From the NCBI RefSeq assembly GCF_004564075.1, contig NZ_CP038256.1, positions 1,860,001 through 1,924,000 of the forward strand: 64,000 nucleotides of DNA. The letters run 5' to 3'. This DNA comes from Microbacterium sediminis. GTDB lineage: Bacteria; Actinomycetota; Actinomycetes; Actinomycetales; Microbacteriaceae. The notes below the pieces were generated by a model. That model did no database searches and had not been told where the DNA came from. It saw only the letters and a program-made list of their open reading frames with translations. Positions 17,392 to 26,196 of this stretch are shown here, one piece after another. Position numbers and translations under genes: made by a program. Numbering within the stretch: the stretch's first letter is position 1; every line of letters starts with the position of its first letter.

Positions 17392-18321
17392 TCAGCGGAA
17401 GACGACCGCCGACGGCGACGACACGTCGTAGACCGAGACGCCCGAGGGCGGCTGCGCGATCATCGCCTTCTCGAGCACGAGCGCCTTCATCGCGGACTGC
17501 TCGGCGGTGCCCCACACGACCTCGGTGCCCGTGGCGCCGAGGGTGAGGTGGACGTCCTGCGGGCTCGCCGCGGATGCCGCCGACACCTGGTCGTGCAGGC
17601 TCTGCGGCAGCGAGCGCAGCACCTGCCCGACCGCCGCGAACGCGGGAGAGGACGGCCCGCTCTCGACGGTGATGACCGGCTGCCCCTCGGGCTGCTCCGG
17701 CGTCGTCGAGAGGGCGACGCCGGCGGCATCGACCACCGTGAAGCCGGCGTCGGTCTGGATCACGCCCACGGGCGTGCGCTCGACGATGCGGATCACGAGC
17801 TCGTGCGGCGGGCGCGCCTCGATCGTGTAGGTCTCGATGAGGGGGAACTCGAGGAGGGCGTCCTCCACCGCGTCGTGGTCGACGAGAGGCAGCGGGGTGC
17901 CGACCTGCGGCGCCAGCGCCGCCTGCACCGCGGCCTGGTCGAGCGCCTCGGCGCCCACGATCCGCACCTCCTCGACCGCGAACAGCGGGCTGTAGGCCGC
18001 GCCCACGCTGCCGCCGATGAGCAGCACGACGGCGGCCGCTCCCCCGAGCCAGTACCAGCGGCGGCGGCGCGTACGGGCCGTGAACCGGCGGATCTCCGCC
18101 CGCAGCGCCCGGCGCCGCGCGGCCGACGCGCGCCACAGCTCCCGCCAGCCCACGCCGCGATCGCGCGGCTCGGCGACGGTCTCCGGCACCGACGCGGGGG
18201 CGTCGTCGCGCTCGAGCGGGATGACGTTGTCGGGCTCGTCGCGCGGGCGCAGCGGCAGATCGCGCTCGACCGCCGACGGCGGCGTCGGCCGCGCGGCGGG
18301 GAGGGGTCCGGGCCGCTTCAT
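17392..18321 (-). CDS. ftsQ: cell division protein FtsQ/DivIB
   Basis: A 309-residue bitopic divisome protein. A long basic cytoplasmic N-terminus (about 88 residues) leads to one transmembrane helix at about 90-109 (YWLGGAAAVVLLIGGSVGAA), then the external POTRA domain starting SPLFAVEEVRIVGAEALDQA and the FtsQ domain with RIVERTPVGVIQTDAGFTVV and DAAGVALS. It recruits FtsL/FtsI-type partners. Seven bases separate it from the murC stop. Confidence 0.95.
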   Translation of the reverse strand: MKRPGPLPAARPTPPSAVERDLPLRPRDEPDNVIPLERDDAPASVPETVAEPRDRGVGWRELWRASAARRRALRAEIRRFTARTRRRRWYWLGGAAAVVLLIGGSVGAAYSPLFAVEEVRIVGAEALDQAAVQAALAPQVGTPLPLVDHDAVEDALLEFPLIETYTIEARPPHELVIRIVERTPVGVIQTDAGFTVVDAAGVALSTTPEQPEGQPVITVESGPSSPAFAAVGQVLRSLPQSLHDQVSAASAASPQDVHLTLGATGTEVVWGTAEQSAMKALVLEKAMIAQPPSGVSVYDVSSPSAVVFR

Positions 18322-18328
18322 CCGGGCG

Positions 18329-19732
18329 TCAGTCCTCGGAGCCCTCGCCGCGCAGGGCGCCGAGCACCTGCGGGATGATCTGGTACACGTTGCCGCAGCC
18401 GAGGGTGATGACGTAGTCGCCCTCGCGCGCGACGCCGGCGGTGTACTCCGCCGCCTGCTGCCAGTCGGCGACGTAGTGCACGCGCGAGGGGTCGCGGAAG
18501 TCGTCGCTCACGAGCCGGCCGGTCACGCCGGGGATCGGGTCCTCGCGGGCGCCGTACACGTCGAGCACGACCGTGTGGTCGGCGAGCTCCTCGAGCACCC
18601 GCGCGAACTCGGCGTGCATGAGCTGCGTGCGCGAGTAGGTGTGCGGCTGGTGCAGCGCGATGATGCGGCCGTCCCCGACGACCGAGCGCGCGGCCGACAG
18701 GGCGGCGGCGACCTCGGTCGGGTGGTGGGCGTAGTCGTCGTAGACGCTCACGCCGCGCTCGGTGCCGTGCAGTTCGAACCGGCGCACGGTGCCCCCGAAC
18801 GCCTCGACGGCGCGAAGCGCGGGCGCGAGCTCATAGCCGAGCTGGAGCAGCACGGCCACGGCGCCGGCGGCGTTGATCGCGTTGTGGCGGCCGGGCACCT
18901 GCAGGCGCCCCTCGGCGCGCTCGCCCGCGTGCTCGATCGCGAACGACACCGGCCCGTCCGTCACGATGTCCACGACGCGCACGGCGGCGTCGGCGGCCTC
19001 ACCGAAGGTCACGACGTTCGGGTGCGTCAGCCGGGCGCCCACGCGCAGCGCGCCGGGGTCGTCGGCCGAGATGACCACGGCCTCGCGGGCGCGGTCGGCG
19101 AAGGCGACGAAGGCGTCGTCGAAGGCCTCGTGGCTGCCGTAGTGGTCGAGGTGATCGGCGTCGACGTTGGTGATGAGGGCGATCGACGTGTCGTAGAGGA
19201 GGAACGTGCCGTCGGACTCGTCGGCCTCGATCACGAACAGGTCGTCGGAGCCGACGTCGCTCGAGGCGCCGCGATCCTGGATCACGCCGCCGTTGACGAA
19301 GCTCGGGTCGGCGCCGAGGCGGCCCAGGCCGGTGACGATCATGCCCGTCGAGGTGGTCTTGCCGTGGGCGCCGGCGACCGAGACGAGGCGGCGGCCCGCG
19401 ATGAGGTACTTCAGCGCCTGCGAGCGGTGCAGCAGCGTGAGGCCCCGCTCCTTCGCGGCGAGGAACTCGGGGTTCTCGGGCCAGATCGCGCCCGTGTACA
19501 CCACGGTGTCGACATCGCCGAGGTGGGCCGCGTCGTGCCCGATGTGCACGGTCGCGCCGAGCGCCTCGAGGTCGCGCGTGTTCTGGCTCTCGGCGCGGTC
19601 GGAGCCCGAGACGGGCACGCCGGCGGCGAGGAACATGCGGGCGAGACCCGAGATGCCGGATCCGCCGATCCCGATGAAGTGGACGGCGCGGATCTCGCTC
19701 GGGATGGGCACGGACAGGTCGGGCTTGATCAT
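18329..19732 (-). CDS. murC: UDP-N-acetylmuramate--L-alanine ligase
   Basis: MurC adds the first amino acid, L-alanine, to UDP-MurNAc in the cytoplasm. The 467-residue protein begins with the UDP-binding fold ([19 protein letters not shown]), has the ATP loop [20 protein letters not shown], the central-domain [13 protein letters not shown] and [11 protein letters not shown], and the C-terminal ligase domain with [19 protein letters not shown] and [12 protein letters not shown]. Length is normal. Confidence 0.97.
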   Translation of the reverse strand: MIKPDLSVPIPSEIRAVHFIGIGGSGISGLARMFLAAGVPVSGSDRAESQNTRDLEALGATVHIGHDAAHLGDVDTVVYTGAIWPENPEFLAAKERGLTLLHRSQALKYLIAGRRLVSVAGAHGKTTSTGMIVTGLGRLGADPSFVNGGVIQDRGASSDVGSDDLFVIEADESDGTFLLYDTSIALITNVDADHLDHYGSHEAFDDAFVAFADRAREAVVISADDPGALRVGARLTHPNVVTFGEAADAAVRVVDIVTDGPVSFAIEHAGERAEGRLQVPGRHNAINAAGAVAVLLQLGYELAPALRAVEAFGGTVRRFELHGTERGVSVYDDYAHHPTEVAAALSAARSVVGDGRIIALHQPHTYSRTQLMHAEFARVLEELADHTVVLDVYGAREDPIPGVTGRLVSDDFRDPSRVHYVADWQQAAEYTAGVAREGDYVITLGCGNVYQIIPQVLGALRGEGSED

Positions 19733-19799
19733 GGCCCTTCGAGTCTAGGTTCGGCGGCCGGCACCGGGCGCCCGGCGCGCCCGTGCACGCGGCGGACTG

Positions 19800-20876
19800 T
19801 CAGCCGCGCGCGAGGGCCCGGTCGAGCATCGCGATGACGTGCTCTGTGCCCTCGCGGGTGCCGGTCCCGGCGGCCGCCGCGCGCATCGCGCCGAGCCGCT
19901 CGGGATCGCGCAGCAGCGGCACGACGGTGGAGCGCACGCGGTCGGGCGTGAGCTCGGCGTCGTCGATGAGGATCGCCGCGCCGGCCTCGACGTCGGCGGC
20001 CGCGTTGAGGCGCTGCTCGCCGTTGCCCACGGCGTAGGGCACGTAGATCGCGGGGATCCCGAGGGCGCTGATCTCGCTCACGGTCGAGGCGCCGGCCCGC
20101 GAGAGCACGACGTCGGCGGCCGCGAAGGCGAGGTCCATGCGGTCGAGGTAGCGCACCACCACGTAGCCGTCCGATCCCCCGCCCACCTCGGCGGCGCGCT
20201 CGCCGGCCGCGTGCAGGATCTGCCAGCCGGCGGCGACGATGTCGCTCCACGCGCCGCCGATCGCGTCGTTGATCCGCTTGGCGCCCAGCGACCCGCCGAA
20301 CACGAGCAGCACCGGCCGCTCGGCGTCGAGCCCGAAGGACGCGAGCGCCTCCGCGCGCCGGGCCGCGCGATCCAGGCGCGCGATCTCGGGCCGCAGCGGC
20401 ATGCCCACGACCTCGCCGCCGTTCAGCGGGGTGCCGGGGAACGCCACGCCCACGCCGGCGGCGCCGCGCGCGCCGAGCACGTTCGCCAGGCCGGGCCGGG
20501 CGTTGGCCTCGTGCACCACGTACGGCACCCGCTCGCGGCGCGCGGCCACGTACGCCGGGGCCGAGGCGTAGCCGCCCACGCCGAGCACGACGTCGACGCC
20601 GTGCTCGCGGAGGTAGCGGCGCACGGTGCGGACGGCCCTCGAGAAGCGGCCGGGGAAGCGCAGCGCGTCGCCGTTCGGGCGGCGCGGGAAGGGGACCTTG
20701 TCGACGATCAGCAGCTCGTAGCCGCGCTCGGGCACGAGCCGCGACTCCAGCCCCTCGGCGGTGCCCAGCACGAGCACGGTGTCGTCGGCGGCGCGGGCGC
20801 GCAGCCCGTCGGCGACGGCGAGCAGCGGGTTCACGTGGCCGGCGGTCCCGCCGCCGGCGAGGAGGTAGGTCGTCAC
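19800..20876 (-). CDS. murG: lipid II synthase MurG (UDP-GlcNAc transferase)
   Basis: MurG transfers GlcNAc from UDP-GlcNAc to lipid I at the inner face of the membrane. The 358-residue GT-B enzyme shows LLAGGGTAGHVNPLLAVADG, the second glycine motif VLLVFGGSLGAKRINDAI, FAAADVVLSRAGASTVSEIS and PAIYVPYAVGNGEQRLNAAA. It starts with GTG, with ftsW ending 28 bases upstream. Confidence 0.97.
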   Translation of the reverse strand: MTTYLLAGGGTAGHVNPLLAVADGLRARAADDTVLVLGTAEGLESRLVPERGYELLIVDKVPFPRRPNGDALRFPGRFSRAVRTVRRYLREHGVDVVLGVGGYASAPAYVAARRERVPYVVHEANARPGLANVLGARGAAGVGVAFPGTPLNGGEVVGMPLRPEIARLDRAARRAEALASFGLDAERPVLLVFGGSLGAKRINDAIGGAWSDIVAAGWQILHAAGERAAEVGGGSDGYVVVRYLDRMDLAFAAADVVLSRAGASTVSEISALGIPAIYVPYAVGNGEQRLNAAADVEAGAAILIDDAELTPDRVRSTVVPLLRDPERLGAMRAAAAGTGTREGTEHVIAMLDRALARG

Positions 20877-20904
20877 CGATCCATCCTCGCAGAGGGGCGT
20901 CGGA

Positions 20905-22152
20905 TCAGCGGCGCGCGCGCTCGGCGGGAGCGACCGGCGTCATGGTCGCCGACACGGGGGGCAGCGTGCGGGCGAGCGCGAGCAGCACGCCCGTGGCCAT
21001 GAGCACCGACAGCAGCGAGGTGCCACCCGCCGAGAGGAACGGCAGCGGCACGCCCAGCACGGGGAACACGCGCAGCACGACGCCGATGTTGATGATCGCC
21101 TGGCCGACGACCCAGATCGTGATCGCGCCCGCCACGACCCGCACGAACGGATCGTCGGTGCGGCGGATGATCCGGAACGCGCCGAAGGCGAACAGCGCGA
21201 ACAGGCCGAGCACCACCATGCAGCCGATGAGGCCGAGCTCCTCGCCGACGATCGCGAAGATGTAGTCGTTCTGCGCCTCGGGCAGCCACTCGTACTTCTG
21301 CTTGGAGTTGCCCAGGCCCAGCCCGAAGATGCCGCCCTCCGCCAGCGCCCAGATGCCGTGCAGCGGCTGATAGCAGGTGTCGTAGTAGTCGGCGCACTCC
21401 GAGTCGAGGAAGCTGAGGATGCGCGCCATGCGGTTCGGGCTCGTGATGGCCAGCGCGGCGACGGCCACCACGGCGCCGATCAGCGGCAGGAGGAAGATCC
21501 GCAGCTTCACGCCCGAGAAGAACAGCGCGCCGAGTGCGATGAGCACGAGGATCATCGCGGTGCCGAGGTCCTTGCCCGCCAAAACGGTGCCGATCGCGAA
21601 GGCCGAGACCGGGACCAGCGGGATGAACACGTGCGACCAGCTCGCCAGCAGCGTGCGCTTGCGATACAGGATGAACCCCAGCCACAGCGCGAGGGCGAGC
21701 TTGAGGAACTCCGACGGCTGCAGGGTGTACCCGGCGATCAGGATCCAGTTCCGGTTGCCCTGGAACTCGTACCCGATGCCGGGGACGAACACGAGCAGCT
21801 GCAGGCATACCGCCGCGATGAGCGCGAACCAGGAGATCTTCTTGAGGAAGCGCACGGGGAAGCGGCTGACGATGAACATCAGCGGGATGCCGACGGCGGC
21901 GAAGATCGCGTGGCGGATCGCCGCGTCGTACGGGCTGCCGCCGGCGGAGACCGAGGTCGCCGAGGTCGCCGAGAGCACCATCACCAGGCCGAAGCCGGTG
22001 AGGATCAGCGCGGTCGACGCGATCAGCAGGAACTCGACCGGTGCCGCCGCGAACGCGTCGCCCAGCGACACCCGGGCGAGCAGGCCCCGCCGCTGCGGGG
22101 TCTGCGGCGCGCTGCCGTCAGTCCGTGCCGGAGGACGCATCGTCGTGCTCAT
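20905..22152 (-). CDS. ftsW: SEDS peptidoglycan glycosyltransferase FtsW
   Basis: A 415-residue polytopic SEDS protein that polymerises septal glycan with FtsI. About ten hydrophobic segments are visible. Conserved SEDS features include GYTLQPSEFLKLALALWLGF, LAGKDLGTAMILVLIALGAL with the catalytic-type Asp, the extracellular loop region NSKQKYEWLPEAQNDYIFAI with GEELGLIG, and PLPFLSAGGTSLLSVLMATG near the end. The ATG lies inside murD (35-base overlap), indicating tight coupling. Confidence 0.96.
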   Translation of the reverse strand: MSTTMRPPARTDGSAPQTPQRRGLLARVSLGDAFAAAPVEFLLIASTALILTGFGLVMVLSATSATSVSAGGSPYDAAIRHAIFAAVGIPLMFIVSRFPVRFLKKISWFALIAAVCLQLLVFVPGIGYEFQGNRNWILIAGYTLQPSEFLKLALALWLGFILYRKRTLLASWSHVFIPLVPVSAFAIGTVLAGKDLGTAMILVLIALGALFFSGVKLRIFLLPLIGAVVAVAALAITSPNRMARILSFLDSECADYYDTCYQPLHGIWALAEGGIFGLGLGNSKQKYEWLPEAQNDYIFAIVGEELGLIGCMVVLGLFALFAFGAFRIIRRTDDPFVRVVAGAITIWVVGQAIINIGVVLRVFPVLGVPLPFLSAGGTSLLSVLMATGVLLALARTLPPVSATMTPVAPAERARR

Positions 22153-23671
22153 CGCGCGTCCCCCTCTCGATCCACGCCCTCACGGCCTGGGCGAACTTCT
22201 CTCCCCTGTCGCCGTAGCTGCGGAACTGGTCGAACGATGCCGCCGCCGGTGCCAGCAGCACCACGTCGCCCTCGCCGGCCACCTGCGCCGCCAGTTCGAC
22301 GACCCGCGCCATGACATCCTCAGTCTGAGCGTCATCCACCTCGAACACCGGGACCGCCGGCGCGTGTCGTCGGAACGCCTCGAGCACCGCGGTGCGGTCG
22401 GTGCCGATCACGATCGCGGCCTTGCTCTGCGCCCCGCGGGTGCGGACGAGGTCGGTGATGTCGACGCCCTTGAGCAGCCCGCCCACGACCCAGATCGCGC
22501 CCGGGAACGCCGCGAGCGAGGAGGCCGTGGCGTGCGGGTTGGTGGCCTTCGAGTCGTCGACCCAGGTGATCCCGCCCGCGCGCGCGACGATCTCGATGCG
22601 ATGCGGGTCGAGCCGGAAGCCGCGCAGCGCGTCGCGGATCGCGGCGGGCTCGGTGCCGAGCGAGCGGGCCAGCGCGGCGGCGGCGAGGATGTTCGCGACC
22701 ACGTGCGGCGCCGCGAGGTCGCGCGCCGCGAGGTCGGCGATCGTCGTGAGCTCCAGCGCCGAGGTGCGGCGGTCCTCGAGGAACGCCCGGTCGACGACGA
22801 TCCCGTCCACGACGCCCAGGTCGCTGGGTCCGGGCACGCCGAGGTCGAAGCCGATGGCGCGCGCGCCGTCGACGACATCGGCGTCCTCGACCATGCGCAT
22901 GGTGGCCTCGTCCGCCTTGTTGTACACGCACGCGACGCGGGTGTTGCGGTACACGATCGCCTTGGCGTCGCGATACGCGTCGAACGAGCCGTGCCACTCG
23001 AGGTGGTCGTCGGCGAGGTTCAGGCAGACGGACGCCCACGGCACGGGCTGCCCCTCGAGCGCGCTCAGGCCCAGGTACCAGAGCTGGTGGCTCGACAGCT
23101 CGACGACGAGCACGTCGAAGCCGGCCGGGTCGCGCACGGCGTCGAGGATCGGCACGCCGATGTTGCCGCAGGGCGCGGCGCGCAGGCCGCCCTCCTTGAG
23201 CATCGTCGCGGCCAGGCGGGTCGTGGTCGTCTTGCCGTTGGTGCCCGTGATGAGCACCCACTCGGCGGGGCTGCCGTCGGGGCGCACGACCTTGTCGCGC
23301 ACGCGCCACGCGAGCTCGATGTCGCCCCACAGCGCGATGCCCCGCTCCCGCACCCAGCGGATCACCGGATGCGCGGGCGGGAAGCCGGGCGAGGCGATCA
23401 CGACATCGGGCGCGAAGTCCGTCAGCTCGGCGGGCACCGGGTCCAGGGCGCCCAGGTGCAGCCGCGCGCCGATCACGGGCACGAGCTTCGCATACTCCTC
23501 CGACGCGCCCTCGCTCACGACGAGCACGTCGGCGCCGAGCTCGGTGAGCGTGTCGGCGACGGAGAAGCCCGTGTCGGCGAGGCCGAGCACGGCCACGCGC
23601 AGTCCCTTCCAGTCCGCGTGCCAGCTGGTCAGGGAGGCCAGACGATCGGCGGTCACAGCAGGCTCAGCCAT
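22118..23671 (-). CDS. murD: UDP-N-acetylmuramoylalanine--D-glutamate ligase
   Basis: MurD adds D-glutamate to UDP-MurNAc-L-Ala. The protein (517 aa from ATG at 23671) has VAVLGLADTGFSVADTLTEL, the ATP loop LITGTNGKTTTTRLAATMLK, NLADDHLEWHGSFDAYRDAK, and the C-terminal WVDDSKATNPHATASSLAAF. An alternative GTG at 23656 (VTADRLASL) would overlap the mraY stop as GTGA, the same junction type seen at murF/mraY, and may be the true start; it shortens the protein by five residues. Confidence 0.96.
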   Translation of the reverse strand: MAEPAVTADRLASLTSWHADWKGLRVAVLGLADTGFSVADTLTELGADVLVVSEGASEEYAKLVPVIGARLHLGALDPVPAELTDFAPDVVIASPGFPPAHPVIRWVRERGIALWGDIELAWRVRDKVVRPDGSPAEWVLITGTNGKTTTTRLAATMLKEGGLRAAPCGNIGVPILDAVRDPAGFDVLVVELSSHQLWYLGLSALEGQPVPWASVCLNLADDHLEWHGSFDAYRDAKAIVYRNTRVACVYNKADEATMRMVEDADVVDGARAIGFDLGVPGPSDLGVVDGIVVDRAFLEDRRTSALELTTIADLAARDLAAPHVVANILAAAALARSLGTEPAAIRDALRGFRLDPHRIEIVARAGGITWVDDSKATNPHATASSLAAFPGAIWVVGGLLKGVDITDLVRTRGAQSKAAIVIGTDRTAVLEAFRRHAPAVPVFEVDDAQTEDVMARVVELAAQVAGEGDVVLLAPAAASFDQFRSYGDRGEKFAQAVRAWIERGTRDEHDDASSGTD

Positions 23672-24762
23672 TCGACGTACATCAGACCCACTCCCATCAC
23701 GGCGAGGATGCCGGCGATGATCCAGAACCGCACGACGATCGTCACCTCGGCCCAGCCGCGCAGCTCGAAGTGGTGGTGCAGCGGGCTCATCAGGAACAGC
23801 CGCTTGCCCTTGGTCGCCTTGAAGTAGAGACGCTGCAGCACCACCGAGCCGGGGCCGATCATGAAGCCACCGGCGATGAGGATGCCCAGCAGCTCGGTGT
23901 GCGTGAGCACCGCCATGCCCATGACGGCGCCGCCGATGGCCATCGATCCCACATCGCCCATGAACACCTGCGCCTTGGGCGCGTTCCACCACAGGTAGCC
24001 CACGAGGCCCGCGACGACGGCGGCGGCGAGGATCGCCAGGTCGAGCGGGTCGCGCACGGTGTAGCACGCGGCCTGGTCGACGGTCGCGAGGCCCTCGCCC
24101 GTGCAGGCCTGGTTGAACTGCCAGTACGCGATGAGGCTGTAGGCGCCCATCACGAAGATGCCCACGCCCGCGGCGAGCCCGTCGAGGCCGTCGGTGATGT
24201 TCGTGGCGTTCGAGAAGCCGACACCCAGCAGGGCGAGCCACGCGAGGTACAGCAGCCAGCCCAGCACGGGGGCGACGATCGCGAACGACAGCCACGGGAT
24301 CTCGCGGAAGAACGAGATGCCGAACCCGCCGGGTTTCTGACCCCAGTCGTCGGGGAAGTTCTGCGCGATGATCGCGAAGGGGATGATCACGAGGATCTGG
24401 CCGACGATCTTCTGCCAGCTGCCGAGACCGCCGAAGTGCTGCTTGCGGACCTTGAGCCAGTCGTCGATGAAGCCGACGACGCCGAAGCCGACCATGAGCC
24501 AGATGACGAGCAGTGCGGAGGCCGTGGGCGGGTTGTTGCCCGCGTAGCAGCCCACGAGGTAGCCGAGGATCGTGCCGCTGATGAAGATGACGCCGCCCAT
24601 CGTGGGCGTGCCGCGCTTGGCGCCGTGGCTGGGGTTGCGGGGGTCGTCGGGGGTGCGGATGACCTGCGCCCATCCCCAGCGCCGGAAGGCCCGGAGGAAG
24701 ACCGGCGTGAGGAGGAGCGTGAACGCGAAGGAGATCGCTGCTGCCGTCAGAAGTGATCTCAC
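23653..24762 (-). CDS. mraY: phospho-MurNAc-pentapeptide transferase
   Basis: MraY makes lipid I by moving phospho-MurNAc-pentapeptide to undecaprenyl phosphate. The 369-residue membrane protein has about ten helices and diagnostic loops GTPTMGGVIFIS, DDWLKVRKQHFGGL, NATNITDGLDGLAAG (catalytic Asp/Asn), NAPKAQVFMGDVGSMAIGG and MSPLHHHFELRGW (HHH motif). The GTG start overlaps the murF stop by four bases (GTGA). Confidence 0.98.
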   Translation of the reverse strand: MRSLLTAAAISFAFTLLLTPVFLRAFRRWGWAQVIRTPDDPRNPSHGAKRGTPTMGGVIFISGTILGYLVGCYAGNNPPTASALLVIWLMVGFGVVGFIDDWLKVRKQHFGGLGSWQKIVGQILVIIPFAIIAQNFPDDWGQKPGGFGISFFREIPWLSFAIVAPVLGWLLYLAWLALLGVGFSNATNITDGLDGLAAGVGIFVMGAYSLIAYWQFNQACTGEGLATVDQAACYTVRDPLDLAILAAAVVAGLVGYLWWNAPKAQVFMGDVGSMAIGGAVMGMAVLTHTELLGILIAGGFMIGPGSVVLQRLYFKATKGKRLFLMSPLHHHFELRGWAEVTIVVRFWIIAGILAVMGVGLMYVEWLSLL

Positions 24763-26171
24763 GCGAACGATTCTCCCAGACGATCGCCCAGGAACCTCAG
24801 CCCCGCGGCGTTGGACGACTTCACGAGCACGCGATCGCCGTCGCGCAGCTCGCCCATGAGGTACTCGTACGCCTCGTCCGCCGTGGGAAAGAACACGGCC
24901 TCACTGTCCCACGATCCCTCGGCGATGACCGACAGGTAGAGGCCGCGGGCCTCCTGGCCGACGACGACGATGCGCGGGATGCGCAGCCGCACCGCCTGCA
25001 GCGCCACCTTCGCGTGCTCGGCGTTGTCGTACTCGCCCAGCTCGCTCATCGCGCCGAGCACGGCCACCATGCGCTCATCGGGGCCGGTGATCTGCGCGAG
25101 CGTGCGCAGGGCGGCGTGGTACGAGTCGGGGCTGGCGTTGTAGGCGTCGTTGATGATGCGCACGCGGTCGTTGCCGAGCACCTGCATGCGCCAGCGCTCG
25201 GCCAGCTCGAGCGCCGCCACGCGCTCGATGGCCGCGTCGGGCGCCACGCCGAGCGCGGTCGCGGCCGCGACCGCCGCGAGGGCGTTGGACACGTGGTGGG
25301 CGCCGAGCACCTTCAGGTGCAGCGGCAGCGTGCGACCCTCGACCGTGACCTCGGTCGCGGTGCCGTCGGCGCTCACGGTGACCTCGCCGCGGCGCACGTC
25401 GGCCGATGCGTCGGCGCCGAACCAGCGCACGCTGGCGCCGCGCTCGGCGGCGATCGGCGCCATGCCGGCCACGCGCGGGTCGTCGGCGTTGAGCACGGCG
25501 ACGCCGCCCTCGCGCACCGCGCGGACGAGCTCGGACTTCGCCTTGACCGTCTCCTCGATGCCGCCGAAGCCGCCCGCGTGGGCCATGCCGACCATGAGCA
25601 CCACGCCCACGTCGGGGGTGACCAGGCCGGCGAGCCGCGCGATCTGGCCCGGCGCGTCGGCGCCGAACTCGCACACGAGGAAGCGGGTGGACTCGGTCAC
25701 GCGCAGCATGGTGAGCGGCGCGCCCACGGCGTTGTTGAACGACGCGACGGGCGCGACGGTCTCGCCCTCCTCGCGGAGGATCGCCGCGAGCATGTTCTTG
25801 GTCGTCGTCTTGCCGTTGGATCCCGTGATCCCCACGATCCGCAGCGCGCCGAGCGCCCGCACGCGGGCGACGACCTCGCGCGCCAGGTCGGCCAGCGCGA
25901 GCACGGCGTCCGCGACGACGATCTGCGTCACGGGCTCGTCCACGGGCCGCTCGACGATCGCCAGCGCGGCGCCGTTCTCGACGGCCTTGCCGACGAAGAG
26001 GTGGCCATCGGTCGCCTCTCCGGGCTTGGCGACGAACACGCCGCCCGCGGCGATGTTGCGGGAGTCGGTGTCGACGCCGCCCGAGACGACGGTCTCGGGG
26101 GTGTCGGCGCCGTGGAGCCGGAGCTCGCCGCTCACGGCGGCGGCGACCTCGGCCAAGGTCAGGGCGATCAT
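24759..26171 (-). CDS. murF: UDP-MurNAc-tripeptide--D-alanyl-D-alanine ligase
   Basis: MurF completes the UDP-MurNAc-pentapeptide by adding D-Ala-D-Ala. The 470-residue Mur ligase shows VDTDSRNIAAGGVFVAKPGE near the N-terminus, the ATP loop VGITGSNGKTTTKNMLAAIL, CEFGADAPGQIARLAGLV, and C-terminal IINDAYNASPDSYHAALRTL, the family signature that separates MurF from MurE. MIALTLAEV is preceded by GGAGG. It follows ftsI by only 25 bases, with no murE between. Confidence 0.96.
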   Translation of the reverse strand: MIALTLAEVAAAVSGELRLHGADTPETVVSGGVDTDSRNIAAGGVFVAKPGEATDGHLFVGKAVENGAALAIVERPVDEPVTQIVVADAVLALADLAREVVARVRALGALRIVGITGSNGKTTTKNMLAAILREEGETVAPVASFNNAVGAPLTMLRVTESTRFLVCEFGADAPGQIARLAGLVTPDVGVVLMVGMAHAGGFGGIEETVKAKSELVRAVREGGVAVLNADDPRVAGMAPIAAERGASVRWFGADASADVRRGEVTVSADGTATEVTVEGRTLPLHLKVLGAHHVSNALAAVAAATALGVAPDAAIERVAALELAERWRMQVLGNDRVRIINDAYNASPDSYHAALRTLAQITGPDERMVAVLGAMSELGEYDNAEHAKVALQAVRLRIPRIVVVGQEARGLYLSVIAEGSWDSEAVFFPTADEAYEYLMGELRDGDRVLVKSSNAAGLRFLGDRLGESFA

Positions 26172-26196
26172 GCGAACCTCCGCGCGCACGCGCGCA